The notes beneath the pieces were generated by a model. It was not told where the DNA came from, searched no databases, and saw nothing but the letters and a program-made list of their open reading frames with translations. The position numbers and the translations under genes were made by a program. This document shows, piece by piece, positions 17,671 to 26,478 of a stretch of 64,000 nt of DNA. The DNA is from Bacillus sp. FJAT-25509. Its GTDB lineage: Bacteria; Bacillota; Bacilli; Bacillales; Bacillaceae_G. Positions within the stretch are counted from its first letter, which is position 1, and every line of letters starts with the position of its first letter. The DNA lies in assembly GCF_001420605.1 (NCBI RefSeq), contig NZ_LJIZ01000026.1, forward strand, positions 62,001-126,000, in the 5' to 3' direction.

Positions 17671-17698
17671 GTAGGAGAATAGAATCCTGCTCTTTTTT
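17671..17698 (+). terminator. Weak terminator after the PIN gene
   Basis: GTAGGA pairs with TCCTGC (one G-T), followed by TCTTTTTT. Confidence 0.5.
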
Positions 17699-18174
17699 AT
17701 AATCTTATAAGACTATTGTTAGATTATCTGACAACTTAAAAGTATTTTTTGTTGTAGAAATTGTTTAGACACTACTTGCAGGTCAGAGCTACTCCTGCTC
17801 CCCCATGTCCCCCCTTTCTTTTGCTTACAATATAAATAAATGGTCTCATAATCAACTGCTATTGAGACTGTTTGAATGTGGTTGATATTACTGACATGAA
17901 ACTGTCTCATATATCAGTAACAAAAGTAGTATTTATAAATTGTGACCTAAAGCAGAGTAGATGGATTCACATATACAATTATTAGGATCATGTACAACAG
18001 GAATAATGCATGGAGAATATATAGATTTGAAAGGTAAAATTAATTGTAAATATTTTTTATATTAGATGGACTCTTAATTTCTTGGATATATGTATAGTGA
18101 TAACACTTGGTAATACTGTATTTCTATTTTTCTAATAATCCAACATCAGAAAATATTCCAATATATAAACAAAA

Positions 18175-18233
18175 AAAACAGCCTAATGCAGCAAAGGGAA
18201 ATGTTATCCTTAAGCTAAATTAGGCTGTTTTTT
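18175..18233. other. Orphan long hairpin with A-run and T-run
   Basis: AACAGCCTAAT pairs with ATTAGGCTGTT. Inside it AGC/GCT and AAGG/CCTT extend the stem around a ~10-nt loop. Runs of A on the left and T on the right give a terminator shape on both strands, yet no gene ends nearby on either strand. It could be the terminator of a small RNA or of a lost gene. Confidence 0.6.
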
Positions 18234-18721
18234 AATTATTTATTGATCTGTATCTATATTGTTATGTCTATACAATATTTAATATTATTTTATTAATTGT
18301 TGTCTGAGCTTTAGATCAGTATGTTTTATACAAAGGTGAACATAGTGAACAGACTTATCCTTAAAAGCATTACATCTTTAATAACTTTAACTGTATTTAA
18401 CTTTTTATTTAACAGTTTAATAAGGATTATTCATATATATGTCTAATTATCAATGTCCATTTAAAGTACTCTTACATAAATTTAATATAACTGAAAATTT
18501 TATTAATTTATAAACCCAGTCATATCAAGGGTTCTAATAGTTGTCAGAAAATAATTACTTTAGTGGACATACTTTAAGTTTTAGCAGACTTTTTCAAATC
18601 CTGCTTTCTTATGTTACTCAAATTGGGATGTCATATTAATTGGTACAAAGATATTTACAATAAAAAAGGCATGAGCATCATCTCAGCTCCTACTTATAAA
18701 TAACCTCTTTATTTTAAATGG

Positions 18722-18865
18722 ATGCTTTTCTTTATAGTTCATAAAATCCTCATAACAGTCTTTCCTGCTCTTTCCATTGCCTATACTTTTAATATAGATG
18801 CAAAAGATGCTTATGCTATTGCTATGTATATGATAGAGCATGAGCCTGATGATTGGAGAGAATAA
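18722..18865 (+). pseudogene. C-terminal gene fragment
   Basis: A 47-codon frame ending ...NIDAKDAYAIAMYMIEHEP and DDWRE-stop. The end looks like genuine protein sequence, while the beginning is hydrophobic noise without an RBS. Probably the tail of a decayed gene; family not recognised. Confidence 0.35.
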
Positions 18866-18957
18866 CAGAATACTGAATTACATAATAATGGAAAACATTT
18901 ACAATTTAGTATTATCAATTTATATTAACTAAATAACAATTATTTGGAGGGGTATCA

Positions 18958-19344
18958 ATGGATGTTTACAAAAATGTGGCAAGAATAATCACAGATGAGG
19001 ATAAGGCTAAAATTGGTATTGAAAAAAATAAAGATGGTCAATTACTTACTGATAGATATAGAACTATGGATAGTAAGGGTGGTGGAGTAATTATGGAATT
19101 CTATGGAACTCCAAATATAGATTTAATAGCTAGAAAACTGATTGAGATAGCTGATAGCAATATTTATAATGTGAAAAAACAGTTAGGAGTTGAAATAAAA
19201 GGTACAATATTTTCAGATGACAAAAAGCTAGATATAAATGAGAAAAAGTTTTTTATGGAATTTATTAGTTTTATTGAGGCTAAAGGGTGGTCATTTGAGG
19301 GGAGAATCACTCAAGTTGATAAGGAAGTAGTGTTTGAAGAATAA
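18958..19344 (+). CDS. Unknown 128-aa protein
   Basis: The RBS TTGGAGGGG lies 6-7 nt before the ATG. An N-terminal mixed stretch is followed by an alpha/beta C-terminus (FFMEFISFIEAKGWSFEGRI). No signal peptide or membrane helix. It is followed after 18 nt by the HicB-like gene, so the two probably form an operon. I do not recognise the family; it does not look like a HicA toxin (no short basic dsRBD-like domain with a catalytic His). Confidence 0.6.
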   Translation: MDVYKNVARIITDEDKAKIGIEKNKDGQLLTDRYRTMDSKGGGVIMEFYGTPNIDLIARKLIEIADSNIYNVKKQLGVEIKGTIFSDDKKLDINEKKFFMEFISFIEAKGWSFEGRITQVDKEVVFEE

Positions 19345-19362
19345 TAGTGTGGAGGTAATTTA

Positions 19363-19626
19363 ATGACTATATATAAGTATTATGTAGTTATTGAACCTGA
19401 GGAGGATGTTTTTACTGTTAGTTTTCCTGATCTAGAGAATTGCTTTACTGATGGGGCTACACTAGAGGAAGCAGTTGAAATGGCTCATGATGCTTTAGGA
19501 GCTTTACTGGCTGTCTATGAGGATGATGGAGATGCAATACCAACAGCTACAGATGCAGAGAAGATAGTAGTTCCTGGGGGAGCTGAGCTGATATTAATAA
19601 CAGTAGATACTGATAACTTTAAATAA
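19363..19626 (+). CDS. HicB-like antitoxin-fold protein (orphan)
   Basis: An 87-aa protein with the partial RNase-H fold of HicB: YYVVIEPEEDVFTVSFPDLENCFTDGATLEEAVEMAHDAL, in which the 'F-P-D-L-x-x-C-x-T-x-G-x-T-x-E-E-A' core is plain. It lacks a C-terminal DNA-binding RHH/HTH domain, typical of short HicB forms. No hicA gene is seen on either side; the only partner is the unknown 128-aa protein. GTGGAGG precedes the ATG. Confidence 0.75.
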   Translation: MTIYKYYVVIEPEEDVFTVSFPDLENCFTDGATLEEAVEMAHDALGALLAVYEDDGDAIPTATDAEKIVVPGGAELILITVDTDNFK

Positions 19627-19814
19627 ATTCATAAACTTATTTAGTGGTAGTTGGTGCTCCTGCTCTTTTTTTTCTAAAATAGTAGAATAATAATAGCATA
19701 GGAAACTTGATTGATAAGCAGTAAGACTTATACTTTTTCAGGTAAAAGACTTTCAATAAATGAGTGTAAGAACTTCTTTTAAAATAGTAATAACAGGTCA
19801 TAAAGTTAGAAAAT

Positions 19815-19908
19815 CAGTTGAGCACTTTAAGACATCAGTTGACACCTTTTCCACATCTGTTTAAAATGGAGTTAGGGTTGAGAAATGCTGAAAAGTACTC
19901 AACTGCCT
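19815..19908. promoter_or_regulatory. Probable right-end integrase arm sites
   Basis: CAGTTGAGCACTT (19815), ACATCAGTTGACAC (19832) and an inverted AGTACTCAACTGCC (19895) match copies at the left end (13908, 13852). These are repeated only at the two inner ends of the element, as expected for recombinase arm binding sites. A small hairpin (TGTA.GGCT/AGCC.TACA, 19922-19943) lies just before the tRNA. Confidence 0.65.
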
Positions 19909-19947
19909 GAAACTCAGTAGCTGTAAGGCTTTAACAGCCTACATTCT

Positions 19948-20020
19948 GATTCCATAGCTCAGCTGGGAGAGCACTACCTTGACAGGGTAGGGGTCGCTGG
20001 TTCAAGTCCAGTTGGGATCA
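19948..20020 (+). tRNA. tRNA-Val (anticodon GAC)
   Basis: A complete 73-nt cloverleaf. Acceptor GATTCCA/TGGGATC (one G-T), T8-A9, D-stem GCTC/GAGC with GG in the loop, anticodon stem CTACC/GGTAG with loop TTGACAG (anticodon GAC, 19981-19983), a 5-nt variable loop, T-stem GCTGG/CCAGT with loop TTCAAGT, discriminator A. No CCA is encoded. GAC reads GUC/GUU valine codons. Its first 39 nt are provided by the integrated element. Confidence 0.93.
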
Positions 20021-20030
20021 TACAAATTAG

Positions 20031-20070
20031 AAGGCTCAAACCTAAGTGTATCAAGGGTTTGGGCTTTTTT
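20031..20070 (+). terminator. tRNA-Val terminator
   Basis: GCTCAAACC pairs with GGTTTGGGC (one G-T), followed by TTTTTTT. The same sequence recurs after the 3'-half copy at 44223. Confidence 0.85.
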
Positions 20071-20139
20071 TATTTTTAGTTGTTACTTTTTTGGGTAAAG
20101 TTCATTGCACAAAGACTGCACAGAAAATTCACGTGAGTA

Positions 20140-20298
20140 TTAATTTAAACCAAATTTTTCTTCAAATCGATCAACTGTATTCTTCTGCATTTCTTCATTT
20201 GAATGTGAGTAAATACCAAGTTTTGTTTCAACTCTTGAATGGCCCATTCTATCACTAACGATCTTCGGGTTCTCGCCCATTATCATTAATATTGTCGC
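20140..20298 (-). pseudogene. Decayed integrase C-terminus
   Basis: The minus strand reads ATILMIMGENPKIVSDRMGHS then RVETKLGIYSHSNEEMQKN...FEEKFGLN-stop. This is the tyrosine-recombinase end with the catalytic His (MGHS) and Tyr (IYSH). The HxxR motif region upstream is frameshifted or scrambled. Its position just right of the tRNA, reading toward it, is the usual layout of a prophage or island int next to a 3'-half att site. Confidence 0.8.
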
Positions 20299-20438
20299 AT
20301 CCTTTTGTGGTTTAACTACCGAACCTCACCTTGTTGTATTGGATATAAATCCGAACTTATCTATTAATCTTTAAGTATAAAATCATGTTTAAAAATTACT
20401 TTAATTAGGGATGCTAGGAAAATCATTGTAGACGCTAC

Positions 20439-20612
20439 TCACACTTCCTAGGTTTACTATTACCAGGTCATAATACGTTTGCAACTACTAGTACAGGAAA
20501 AAAATGTACGATCATTGGTACATCTAGAAGTGACAAACTAAAAGGTACATGGAGAAATGATGTAATCACTGGAATTGGCGGAAACAATCTCATCAATGGA
20601 GGTAGGTTTTAA
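20439..20612 (+). pseudogene. Fragment of an RTX-type repeat protein
   Basis: The frame reads ...CTIIGTSRSDKLKGTWRND then VITGIGGNNLINGGRF. This is the calcium-binding hemolysin-type nonapeptide pattern (GTxxxDxLxGTxxND-VIxGxGGNxxINGG). The frame is lost upstream, and the stop codon is formed at a junction with the next fragment. Confidence 0.6.
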
Positions 20613-20715
20613 TTGATTCTTCATCATTTATCGTACTGTAAATTCCTGGGGACATTCCTATCAGACCTAGTCCAATCGCTGAAAGCTCTAAATCACTATT
20701 TCCGATGTCTAAATT
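20612..20715 (-). pseudogene. Aldo/keto reductase N-terminal fragment
   Basis: The minus strand reads DIGNSDLELSAIGLGLIGMS then PGIYSTINDEESI. This matches the start of aldo/keto reductases ('LGxSxLEVSxIGLGxMGMS...DEESI'). It has no intact start and ends abruptly where the RTX fragment begins. Confidence 0.6.
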
Positions 20716-21464
20716 CTCTTGATAGCAGTACATTAAAAAAATCTCTTGTAAAATTTTCCTGCAAAGGGGATTGTTTTTAAAATTATATACTTAGAATCTA
20801 TTGACTAAGTTCATATTTAAATAATCCATTTTATTAAAATAATGTCAATATATTATAGGTCTTAATGACCGTTTACCCCAATCTCTAGCAATCTAATTTA
20901 CTTATTTTAATAAAATACTTAAAGAGTATTTTACATAAACCTATTTTATTCTTCAAATTTCGCTATTTAAATAAGAGGAAAATGTCTATTCTTGTAACGA
21001 AGTAATGAATAATTCCCCCAATTTACAGTGAATGCATGTACAAATACAATATGAATAAAGTTCCCGTTCTAAATCGATAGAATATTAGATTTGTCTTGTT
21101 GAAAATTTTTGACGGATTAATATCTATTAAGTTCCGTTATGGAAATGGGGATATGAAATTTGAAAGGGGAGATATTTTAACAAAACATAAGGAAGTAGAA
21201 ATGAGGTATTACATATTCTTGTTTATTTCAATAAAGTCTTAGATCTTTAATATTTAAATCGTTATTTTTGCCTTACAAAAGTAAAGTGAATTAATCTTGT
21301 TCAAGATCTAAAAAAGATCGTAGTCTCAATTTGACTAGTTAAATGGGGCTGTCTCTCTCGCTGTAAACTTCAACTAAATTTAGAATTATTCCATCAAATT
21401 AATCCTCTAATTTTCTTGTAAAGACTACCCGCTTATAATTTAATAGTTTGAAAGGGTGGAGAGT
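20716..21464. other. AT-rich region before the first S8 protease
   Basis: About 750 nt with no supported gene. It shares the 13-mer CCCCAATTTACAG (21016-21028) with the region upstream of the second protease (35300-35312). No clear promoter can be assigned. Confidence 0.45.
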
Positions 21465-24400
21465 TTGAAAAAAAGAAAAGTATTTCCTTACAAGGTAATT
21501 TCTTCAGTTGGTCTATCTGTAATACTATTTTCATCAAATGTATTTGCTGAAGGAGTTAGTAATAATTCATCAAATGAAAAAGTAAATCGTAATATAAGCG
21601 ATTACATAAAAAAAGGATTAATATCTGAACAAAGTCAAAAACGATCAGGTGACAAAAATCATGTTGGAGATAAAAACTTATACGATTTAGATAAAGAACA
21701 AATTAAAAAGTTTAAACCAGACGATAAAGTAAGAATAATAGTTGAGGTTGATAGTCCAGTAGATGCATCAGCCATGTCTGAAAAAACAAAAGAGAAAGAG
21801 TTTAAGATAAAGCAAGATAATGTCATTAATAAACTTAATAAAACGAAAAAAAATATTCATGTAAAACATCGTTTCTTTACAGGGTTTAATGGATTTAGTA
21901 CTGAAACAGAATACAAGAATGTGAATGAAATCAAATCAATTCAAGGTGTAAAAAATATTCATCTAGCTAAAGTGTTCCAACCATCTATGGCTGCCAGTAA
22001 AGAATTAGTACAAGCTCAAAAAGTTTGGGAATCATATGGATATCAAGGAGAAGGTTTAGTAGTTGGAGTAATCGACTCAGGTATTGACTGGACACATAAG
22101 GATTTGACGATAACTGACAAAGGAAAACAACAAGAAAAGTGGACTAAAGAAAAGATTCAAGGGAAATTTGCAGAAACAAATGTGAATGATATTTGGTATA
22201 GCGACAAAGTTCCAACAGGATATGACTGGGCAGATGATGACACAGATGTTATTCCTGGCGAATTTGGAAGTCCACATGGTACACACGTGTCAGGAACAAT
22301 TGGTGCAAATGGAGATGAAACAAATGACGGAGTAAAAGGGATTGCACCTGGCGTACAATTGTTAGCAGAAAAAGTATTTTCGGATTATGGTGGCGGAGCA
22401 TATGAGGATGATCTTATTGCAGGAATACAGCACGCAGTAACGATGGGTGCAGATGTTATTAATATGAGCTTAGGAAGTGATTCGGGGTGGGTTGGCGAAG
22501 AAGATGATCCAGTCCAAAAAGCGATTCGTCAAGCAACTGAGCAGGGCACTTTGGTTGTTGTTGCAGGAGGAAATGCTGCTTATAGTACGAAAAATTATTT
22601 ATTAGAAAGAACATCACTACCATTTGCTGAGAACCCAGATATTGGAACAGTAGGATCACCTAGTGTCAGTCCTTTTGCTTTATCTGTGGCATCCTATGAA
22701 AATTCAAAAATGCATGTGGAGTCTATGCAATCAACTACTGGTGAAAATTTCCCATATAAAAATCAAGCTGATAAGAAACTTAGTGACGTTTTAGAAGAAG
22801 GGAAAAATTATGAATTTGTTTACGTTGGTGAAGGAAGAGCTGCTGATTACGCGGGTAAAAATGTAAATGGTAAAATCGTTGTAACAAAACCAATTCCATC
22901 AACAGGCTATAGAGGGAATGTTACTTTCCAACAAGAAGCAGCAAGGAAAGGGGCAGTTGCACTGATCCAAGTACCACCCTCAGATTTACCAGATTACCCT
23001 AATGTAGATTTTTCACCGTACTTCTTGACATCCGTTACTACTTCTAAAGCTATAGGTGATGATTTAATCTCAAAATTATCTAAAGGGCAAAAAATAAGTA
23101 TGCAACTCTCAAGTGGAGTATATGTCGATAATGAAAATAAAAACAAAATGTCTTCTTTCTCGTCTTATGGTTCACCTTATACGTTAGATTTTAAACCTGA
23201 AATTTCTGCTCCTGGCGGAAATATTTATTCGACAGTACCTGGAAATCAATATGATGTTTATAGTGGTACATCAATGGCAACACCACATGTAGCAGGAGGA
23301 GCAGCACTTTTATTACAGTCATTATATAATAAAGGATTAAGCCATTCTGAGGAGACTGTTCTAAAATCAAAAATTGCTTTAATGAATACTTCGAAGATGA
23401 TAATGGATCCTAACTCGAATAACACATTACCTTATTCTCCTCGAATTCAAGGTTCTGGTTTAATGCAAATTCAAAATGCAATTACGACTCCGGCTATTAT
23501 TACACGAAAAGGGGCACCACTTGAGCAAGCTGGAGCTGTAGCGTTAAAAGAAATTAAAAATGATCGAGCGATTTTCAACTTGAATGTGGAAGCATTTAAA
23601 AACCTTAATCTAAAAGATGATTTAGAATACTCTGTGTATGTAGACGTTTTAACAGATGGAACTGAAACGAAAGAATTCGACTACAACAATGACGGGAAAA
23701 AGGATTATTCTAATGAATATTTAACGTTACAAAGTAAACGTGTAGAGGGTGCTTCTGTCTATGTAAACGGAGAAAAGATAACTAACTCACAAGGACTTGC
23801 ATTAAAGATTAAGCAAGGACAAGAAAAAAACTTAAATATTGAAATTCGACTTCCTAGAACCTTAAAGAAAGACGCATTTATCGAAGGATTTGTTCGTCTT
23901 ATACCGACTGGTGCAAATAAAGACAAAGCAGTTCCTTTAGCTATGCCATATATGGGCTTTTTAGGTGATTGGACAAAACCAAAAAATATTGATCCTGCTC
24001 CGTGGAGTGATGGTGTATATGTAGGATATACTGTACTTTGGGATGATGTATCTGAAACTCCATTGGGATATGATCGAATGACAAATAGCTTTAATTTAGA
24101 TCATATGACGATTTCACCAAACACGTTCGCACCAGGTGTTTATCCGTCGTTTCAAGTACTACGAAATTTAAAAGAAACTGAAATGTATATTGAAGATCAA
24201 AAAGGGAAAAAAGTGAAATGGTTAGGAAACCTAAGTGAATTCACACCGGATGGTTCACCATTTAAATTCACAAAAAATAACATGGCTAATGGTGATTTCT
24301 ACTATATGTTGGATCGATATTCTGCGCCTAATTATACATGGAACGAAACAAATGAGAAGGGTGAGTTTGTTCCAGATGGTACTTATAATTATGTAATCAA

Positions 24401-25010
24401 ATCAACTTTGGATTATGAATCTGCGAAACCACAATATGTAAAGCTGCCTGTAAAGATTGATTCAAAGGCTGTAAAAGTATCAGATATTCAAGTTCAACCA
24501 AAAAATGGAAAATATGAAATATCATTTAATGCTGTTGATAGTGCCGGTGGTAGCGGATACAACGGTGCCATTGTATTTGTAAATGGGGAGTATTATGAAA
24601 CGAACGAAGGAGAAACATCGCTTAGTGTACCAACTGAACCAAAAGGTATTGTAGTAATGGCTTATGATTATGCATACAATCAAAGCTATACTGTTTGGGG
24701 TGACGAATCATATATTGATTACAATATGGTTCTTAGTTGGTTTTATGTTTCTGGAACAAATGTAAACGAAAATAATCCGGCTCAAATAACTGGTTATGCA
24801 AACAATCGTGTAGATTGGAAAATTTATGTTAAAGATGAAAATGGCAACATAATTGATACAAAAGAAGTATTAAATGAGCATACTTTACGTATGAAATGGA
24901 CACCTGAATCAAATGTCCCAGATGGTACGTATTATATTTCTGCAGGTGTAACCACGAAGGATGGATTTAAAGTTACAACAGATTCAAAAAAAATTACAGT
25001 AAAGCGTTAA
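21465..25010 (+). CDS. Large secreted S8 (subtilisin-family) serine protease
   Basis: About 1181 aa from TTG at 21465, preceded by AAGGGTGGAG. A GTG three codons earlier is too close to that RBS. Signal peptide KKRKVFPYKVISSVGLSVILF...NVFAEG. An I9-like propeptide lies at about 88-180. The S8 catalytic residues are Asp in GVIDSGIDWTH (about 204), His in SPHGTHVSG (about 271) and Ser in SGTSMATPHVAG (about 603). A PA domain is inserted at about 450-555. Fn3-like and Ig-like modules follow (about 690-1184). The layout is that of Vpr/lactocepin-type proteases. No sortase motif or SLH domain. Position counts are approximate. Confidence 0.9.
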   Translation: MKKRKVFPYKVISSVGLSVILFSSNVFAEGVSNNSSNEKVNRNISDYIKKGLISEQSQKRSGDKNHVGDKNLYDLDKEQIKKFKPDDKVRIIVEVDSPVDASAMSEKTKEKEFKIKQDNVINKLNKTKKNIHVKHRFFTGFNGFSTETEYKNVNEIKSIQGVKNIHLAKVFQPSMAASKELVQAQKVWESYGYQGEGLVVGVIDSGIDWTHKDLTITDKGKQQEKWTKEKIQGKFAETNVNDIWYSDKVPTGYDWADDDTDVIPGEFGSPHGTHVSGTIGANGDETNDGVKGIAPGVQLLAEKVFSDYGGGAYEDDLIAGIQHAVTMGADVINMSLGSDSGWVGEEDDPVQKAIRQATEQGTLVVVAGGNAAYSTKNYLLERTSLPFAENPDIGTVGSPSVSPFALSVASYENSKMHVESMQSTTGENFPYKNQADKKLSDVLEEGKNYEFVYVGEGRAADYAGKNVNGKIVVTKPIPSTGYRGNVTFQQEAARKGAVALIQVPPSDLPDYPNVDFSPYFLTSVTTSKAIGDDLISKLSKGQKISMQLSSGVYVDNENKNKMSSFSSYGSPYTLDFKPEISAPGGNIYSTVPGNQYDVYSGTSMATPHVAGGAALLLQSLYNKGLSHSEETVLKSKIALMNTSKMIMDPNSNNTLPYSPRIQGSGLMQIQNAITTPAIITRKGAPLEQAGAVALKEIKNDRAIFNLNVEAFKNLNLKDDLEYSVYVDVLTDGTETKEFDYNNDGKKDYSNEYLTLQSKRVEGASVYVNGEKITNSQGLALKIKQGQEKNLNIEIRLPRTLKKDAFIEGFVRLIPTGANKDKAVPLAMPYMGFLGDWTKPKNIDPAPWSDGVYVGYTVLWDDVSETPLGYDRMTNSFNLDHMTISPNTFAPGVYPSFQVLRNLKETEMYIEDQKGKKVKWLGNLSEFTPDGSPFKFTKNNMANGDFYYMLDRYSAPNYTWNETNEKGEFVPDGTYNYVIKSTLDYESAKPQYVKLPVKIDSKAVKVSDIQVQPKNGKYEISFNAVDSAGGSGYNGAIVFVNGEYYETNEGETSLSVPTEPKGIVVMAYDYAYNQSYTVWGDESYIDYNMVLSWFYVSGTNVNENNPAQITGYANNRVDWKIYVKDENGNIIDTKEVLNEHTLRMKWTPESNVPDGTYYISAGVTTKDGFKVTTDSKKITVKR

Positions 25011-25018
25011 TTTTTGGT

Positions 25019-25055
25019 ACAAGCCGGCTTTAAATGAGCTAGGCTTGTATTTTGT
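25019..25055 (+). terminator. Terminator after S8 protease 1
   Basis: ACAAGCC / GGCTTGT around a 16-nt loop, followed by ATTTTG. Moderate. Confidence 0.55.
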
Positions 25056-25207
25056 TGTATTTTACAAGGGTGAGATCATATGAAAGTGATTTTTATCGGA
25101 AAGGGAACAGTTTGAAAAAGATAGTAATGCCTGAAACAGAAAAAAATCAGAAGAAGAAAAGGAATAACTGGACGGGGTCCTTAATAGGATAAAAGCGGGG
25201 TGATAGA

Positions 25208-25954
25208 ATGAAATTTTTCAATGATTTCGTGTGTAGTCTATGGAACATGAACTTTTATGCTGGTTTGACAGATAAAAAATTTTCCTATGCAGTAAAATAT
25301 ATATTTCTACTTCCGCTTATTTTAACGGTACTATTTATACTATTGAAGTTTCCAGGATTTTACCATGAAATGACGCTTATGAAATCCGCTTTTCAAACGA
25401 AAGTACCGGAATTTAATTTAAAGGACGGAAGATTGACAGTCAATAGCGACCATCCGATTTATTTGGAGAAAGAAAAGAACTCCATTTTCGTGGTGGATAC
25501 CACAGGGAAAACGACAGTACACATATTGGATTCATATCAAACTGGTTTTTTGGTGACAGCAAACGAAATCATCCAAAAAAATCAGGGGCAGACAAAAACC
25601 ACATATTTTAAAGACTTTAAAGAGCTGTCTTTCACCAAAAAAGACCTCCTCAAATGGTTTAATCTGATGTATATCTTCGGGATTTTGTTCATCGTGTTAT
25701 ATTACCTTTTGGGTGTCATAGGCATGTTCTGGAGTGCACTAGTCGCTTCCGTTATTGGACTCCTGTTAAAATGGATTATGAAAGCGAAAGTGGAGTTTAG
25801 TCAGATTTACCTCCTATCAGTCTTTGTTGTAACCCTGCCAAAATTACTAAATATTACATTTTCCCTACCATTCTGGGTATTTTACGGGATCGTACTCATA
25901 TACCAAATCCTTGTTTACAGAAAAATTCGGCAAATAAAAGACCATACCGCATAG
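25208..25954 (+). CDS. DUF1189 membrane protein (YvdJ-like)
   Basis: A 248-aa protein with the DUF1189 layout. The N-terminus is MKFFNDFVCSLWNMNFYAGL, a first helix (IFLLPLILTVLFILLKF) follows, then an extracytoplasmic domain (about 55-150) with KVPEFNLKDGRLTVNSDHPI, and four C-terminal membrane helices. B. subtilis YvdJ of this family sits in the maltodextrin operon, so proximity here to sugar-type ABC permeases is suggestive. GGGGTGATAGA precedes the ATG. The function is not established. Confidence 0.75.
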   Translation: MKFFNDFVCSLWNMNFYAGLTDKKFSYAVKYIFLLPLILTVLFILLKFPGFYHEMTLMKSAFQTKVPEFNLKDGRLTVNSDHPIYLEKEKNSIFVVDTTGKTTVHILDSYQTGFLVTANEIIQKNQGQTKTTYFKDFKELSFTKKDLLKWFNLMYIFGILFIVLYYLLGVIGMFWSALVASVIGLLLKWIMKAKVEFSQIYLLSVFVVTLPKLLNITFSLPFWVFYGIVLIYQILVYRKIRQIKDHTA

Positions 25955-25970
25955 CGATATGGTCTTTTTA
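25937..25970 (+). terminator. Terminator overlapping the DUF1189 stop
   Basis: AAAGACCATA pairs with TATGGTCTTT around a short loop, then T-rich. The 5' arm lies inside the last codons of the gene. Confidence 0.8.
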
Positions 25971-26124
25971 TACCTTTTGCAGGAATCAACCCAGAATCCA
26001 ATAAGCAAAATCTTGCGTGTTTTCCTTTACACTAAATATTGGGTTTAATGTATATCGCAATGTACAAAAAGGATTTACTACTAAAAATCAATTTGCTAAC
26101 TCCTAGATAGCCTAAACTTTCTTT

Positions 26125-26241
26125 TTACCGCTATTTGATGATACTTTACATGAATTAGAAAAGGCAATTAAGGCAGAAATCGAAGAGATAGGGGATGGTC
26201 TTGTCATTGAAGTAGAGCGAATTAAAAAAATTAGAATTTGA
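26125..26241 (+). pseudogene. Gene-tail fragment (coiled, charged)
   Basis: An open frame reads LPLFDDTLHELEKAIKAEIE then EIGDGLVIEVERIKKIRI-stop, without start or RBS. It is followed by a terminator hairpin (26267-26303). Looks like the C-terminal tail of a lost gene; family unknown. Confidence 0.35.
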
Positions 26242-26266
26242 TGTTAAAACACATGAAAAATAATTA

Positions 26267-26306
26267 AAAACTGAGAGAGGTGGTAGTCTTCTTTCTCAGT
26301 TTTTTA
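26267..26306 (+). terminator. Terminator before the ABC/TCS cluster
   Basis: AAAACTGAGA / TCTCAGTTTT, followed by TT-rich sequence. Confidence 0.8.
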
Positions 26307-26373
26307 TTGTGTTTAAAAAGTTAACAGATACTTTATTTTTTTATTGTTTTAACAAATTACTTTTTCGCCAAAT

Positions 26374-26417
26374 CTTTATTTCATCTTTATCTCATCTTTA
26401 TCTCATTAGGATATACT
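26374..26417 (+). promoter_or_regulatory. Three 11-bp direct repeats plus -10: operator of the permease-TCS operon
   Basis: CTTTATTTCAT, CTTTATCTCAT, CTTTATCTCAT occur head-to-tail (26374-26406). They are followed after 5 nt by TATACT (26412-26417), 62 nt before the first permease ATG. An 11-bp phasing places each unit on the same helix face, the usual pattern for OmpR/PhoB-type response regulators. Similar arrays precede 31069, 32691 and 33741. Confidence 0.8.
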
Positions 26418-26478
26418 TCTTTCCGAGCAGAATTATTAATCAAATTATAATTACTCAATTATAGAAAGAAGTGAGTAC

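Larger units (their letters stand above)
17645..18957. other. Non-coding/decayed 1.3-kb region inside the element
   Basis: No convincing intact gene. It holds the weak terminator at 17671, an isolated long hairpin at 18175-18233, and a 47-codon fragment at 18722-18865. Base composition is very AT-rich, especially 17940-18560. Confidence 0.6.
13777..19986 (+). mobile_element. 6.2-kb integrative element in tRNA-Val(GAC)
   Basis: Bounded by 39-bp direct repeats of the tRNA 5' half. A tyrosine recombinase gene lies just inside the left end. Shared short repeats at both inner ends look like integrase arm sites: CAGTTGAGCACTT at 13908-13920 and 19815-19827, ACATCAGTTGACAC at 13852-13865 and 19832-19845, and an inverted copy at 19895-19908. 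Cargo: an unknown 300-aa protein, a PIN-like nuclease, a 128-aa unknown protein, an orphan HicB-like protein, and debris. No replication, conjugation or excisionase gene is seen, so it is a small non-conjugative island. Confidence 0.85.

Noticed and set aside
17719-17910. Minus-strand 63-codon ORF in the element
   Set aside because: No RBS, no protein-like pattern; lies in decayed AT-rich DNA.
20046-20258. Plus-strand ORF after the tRNA terminator
   Set aside because: Antisense to the integrase remnant at 20140-20298; the remnant explains the sequence.
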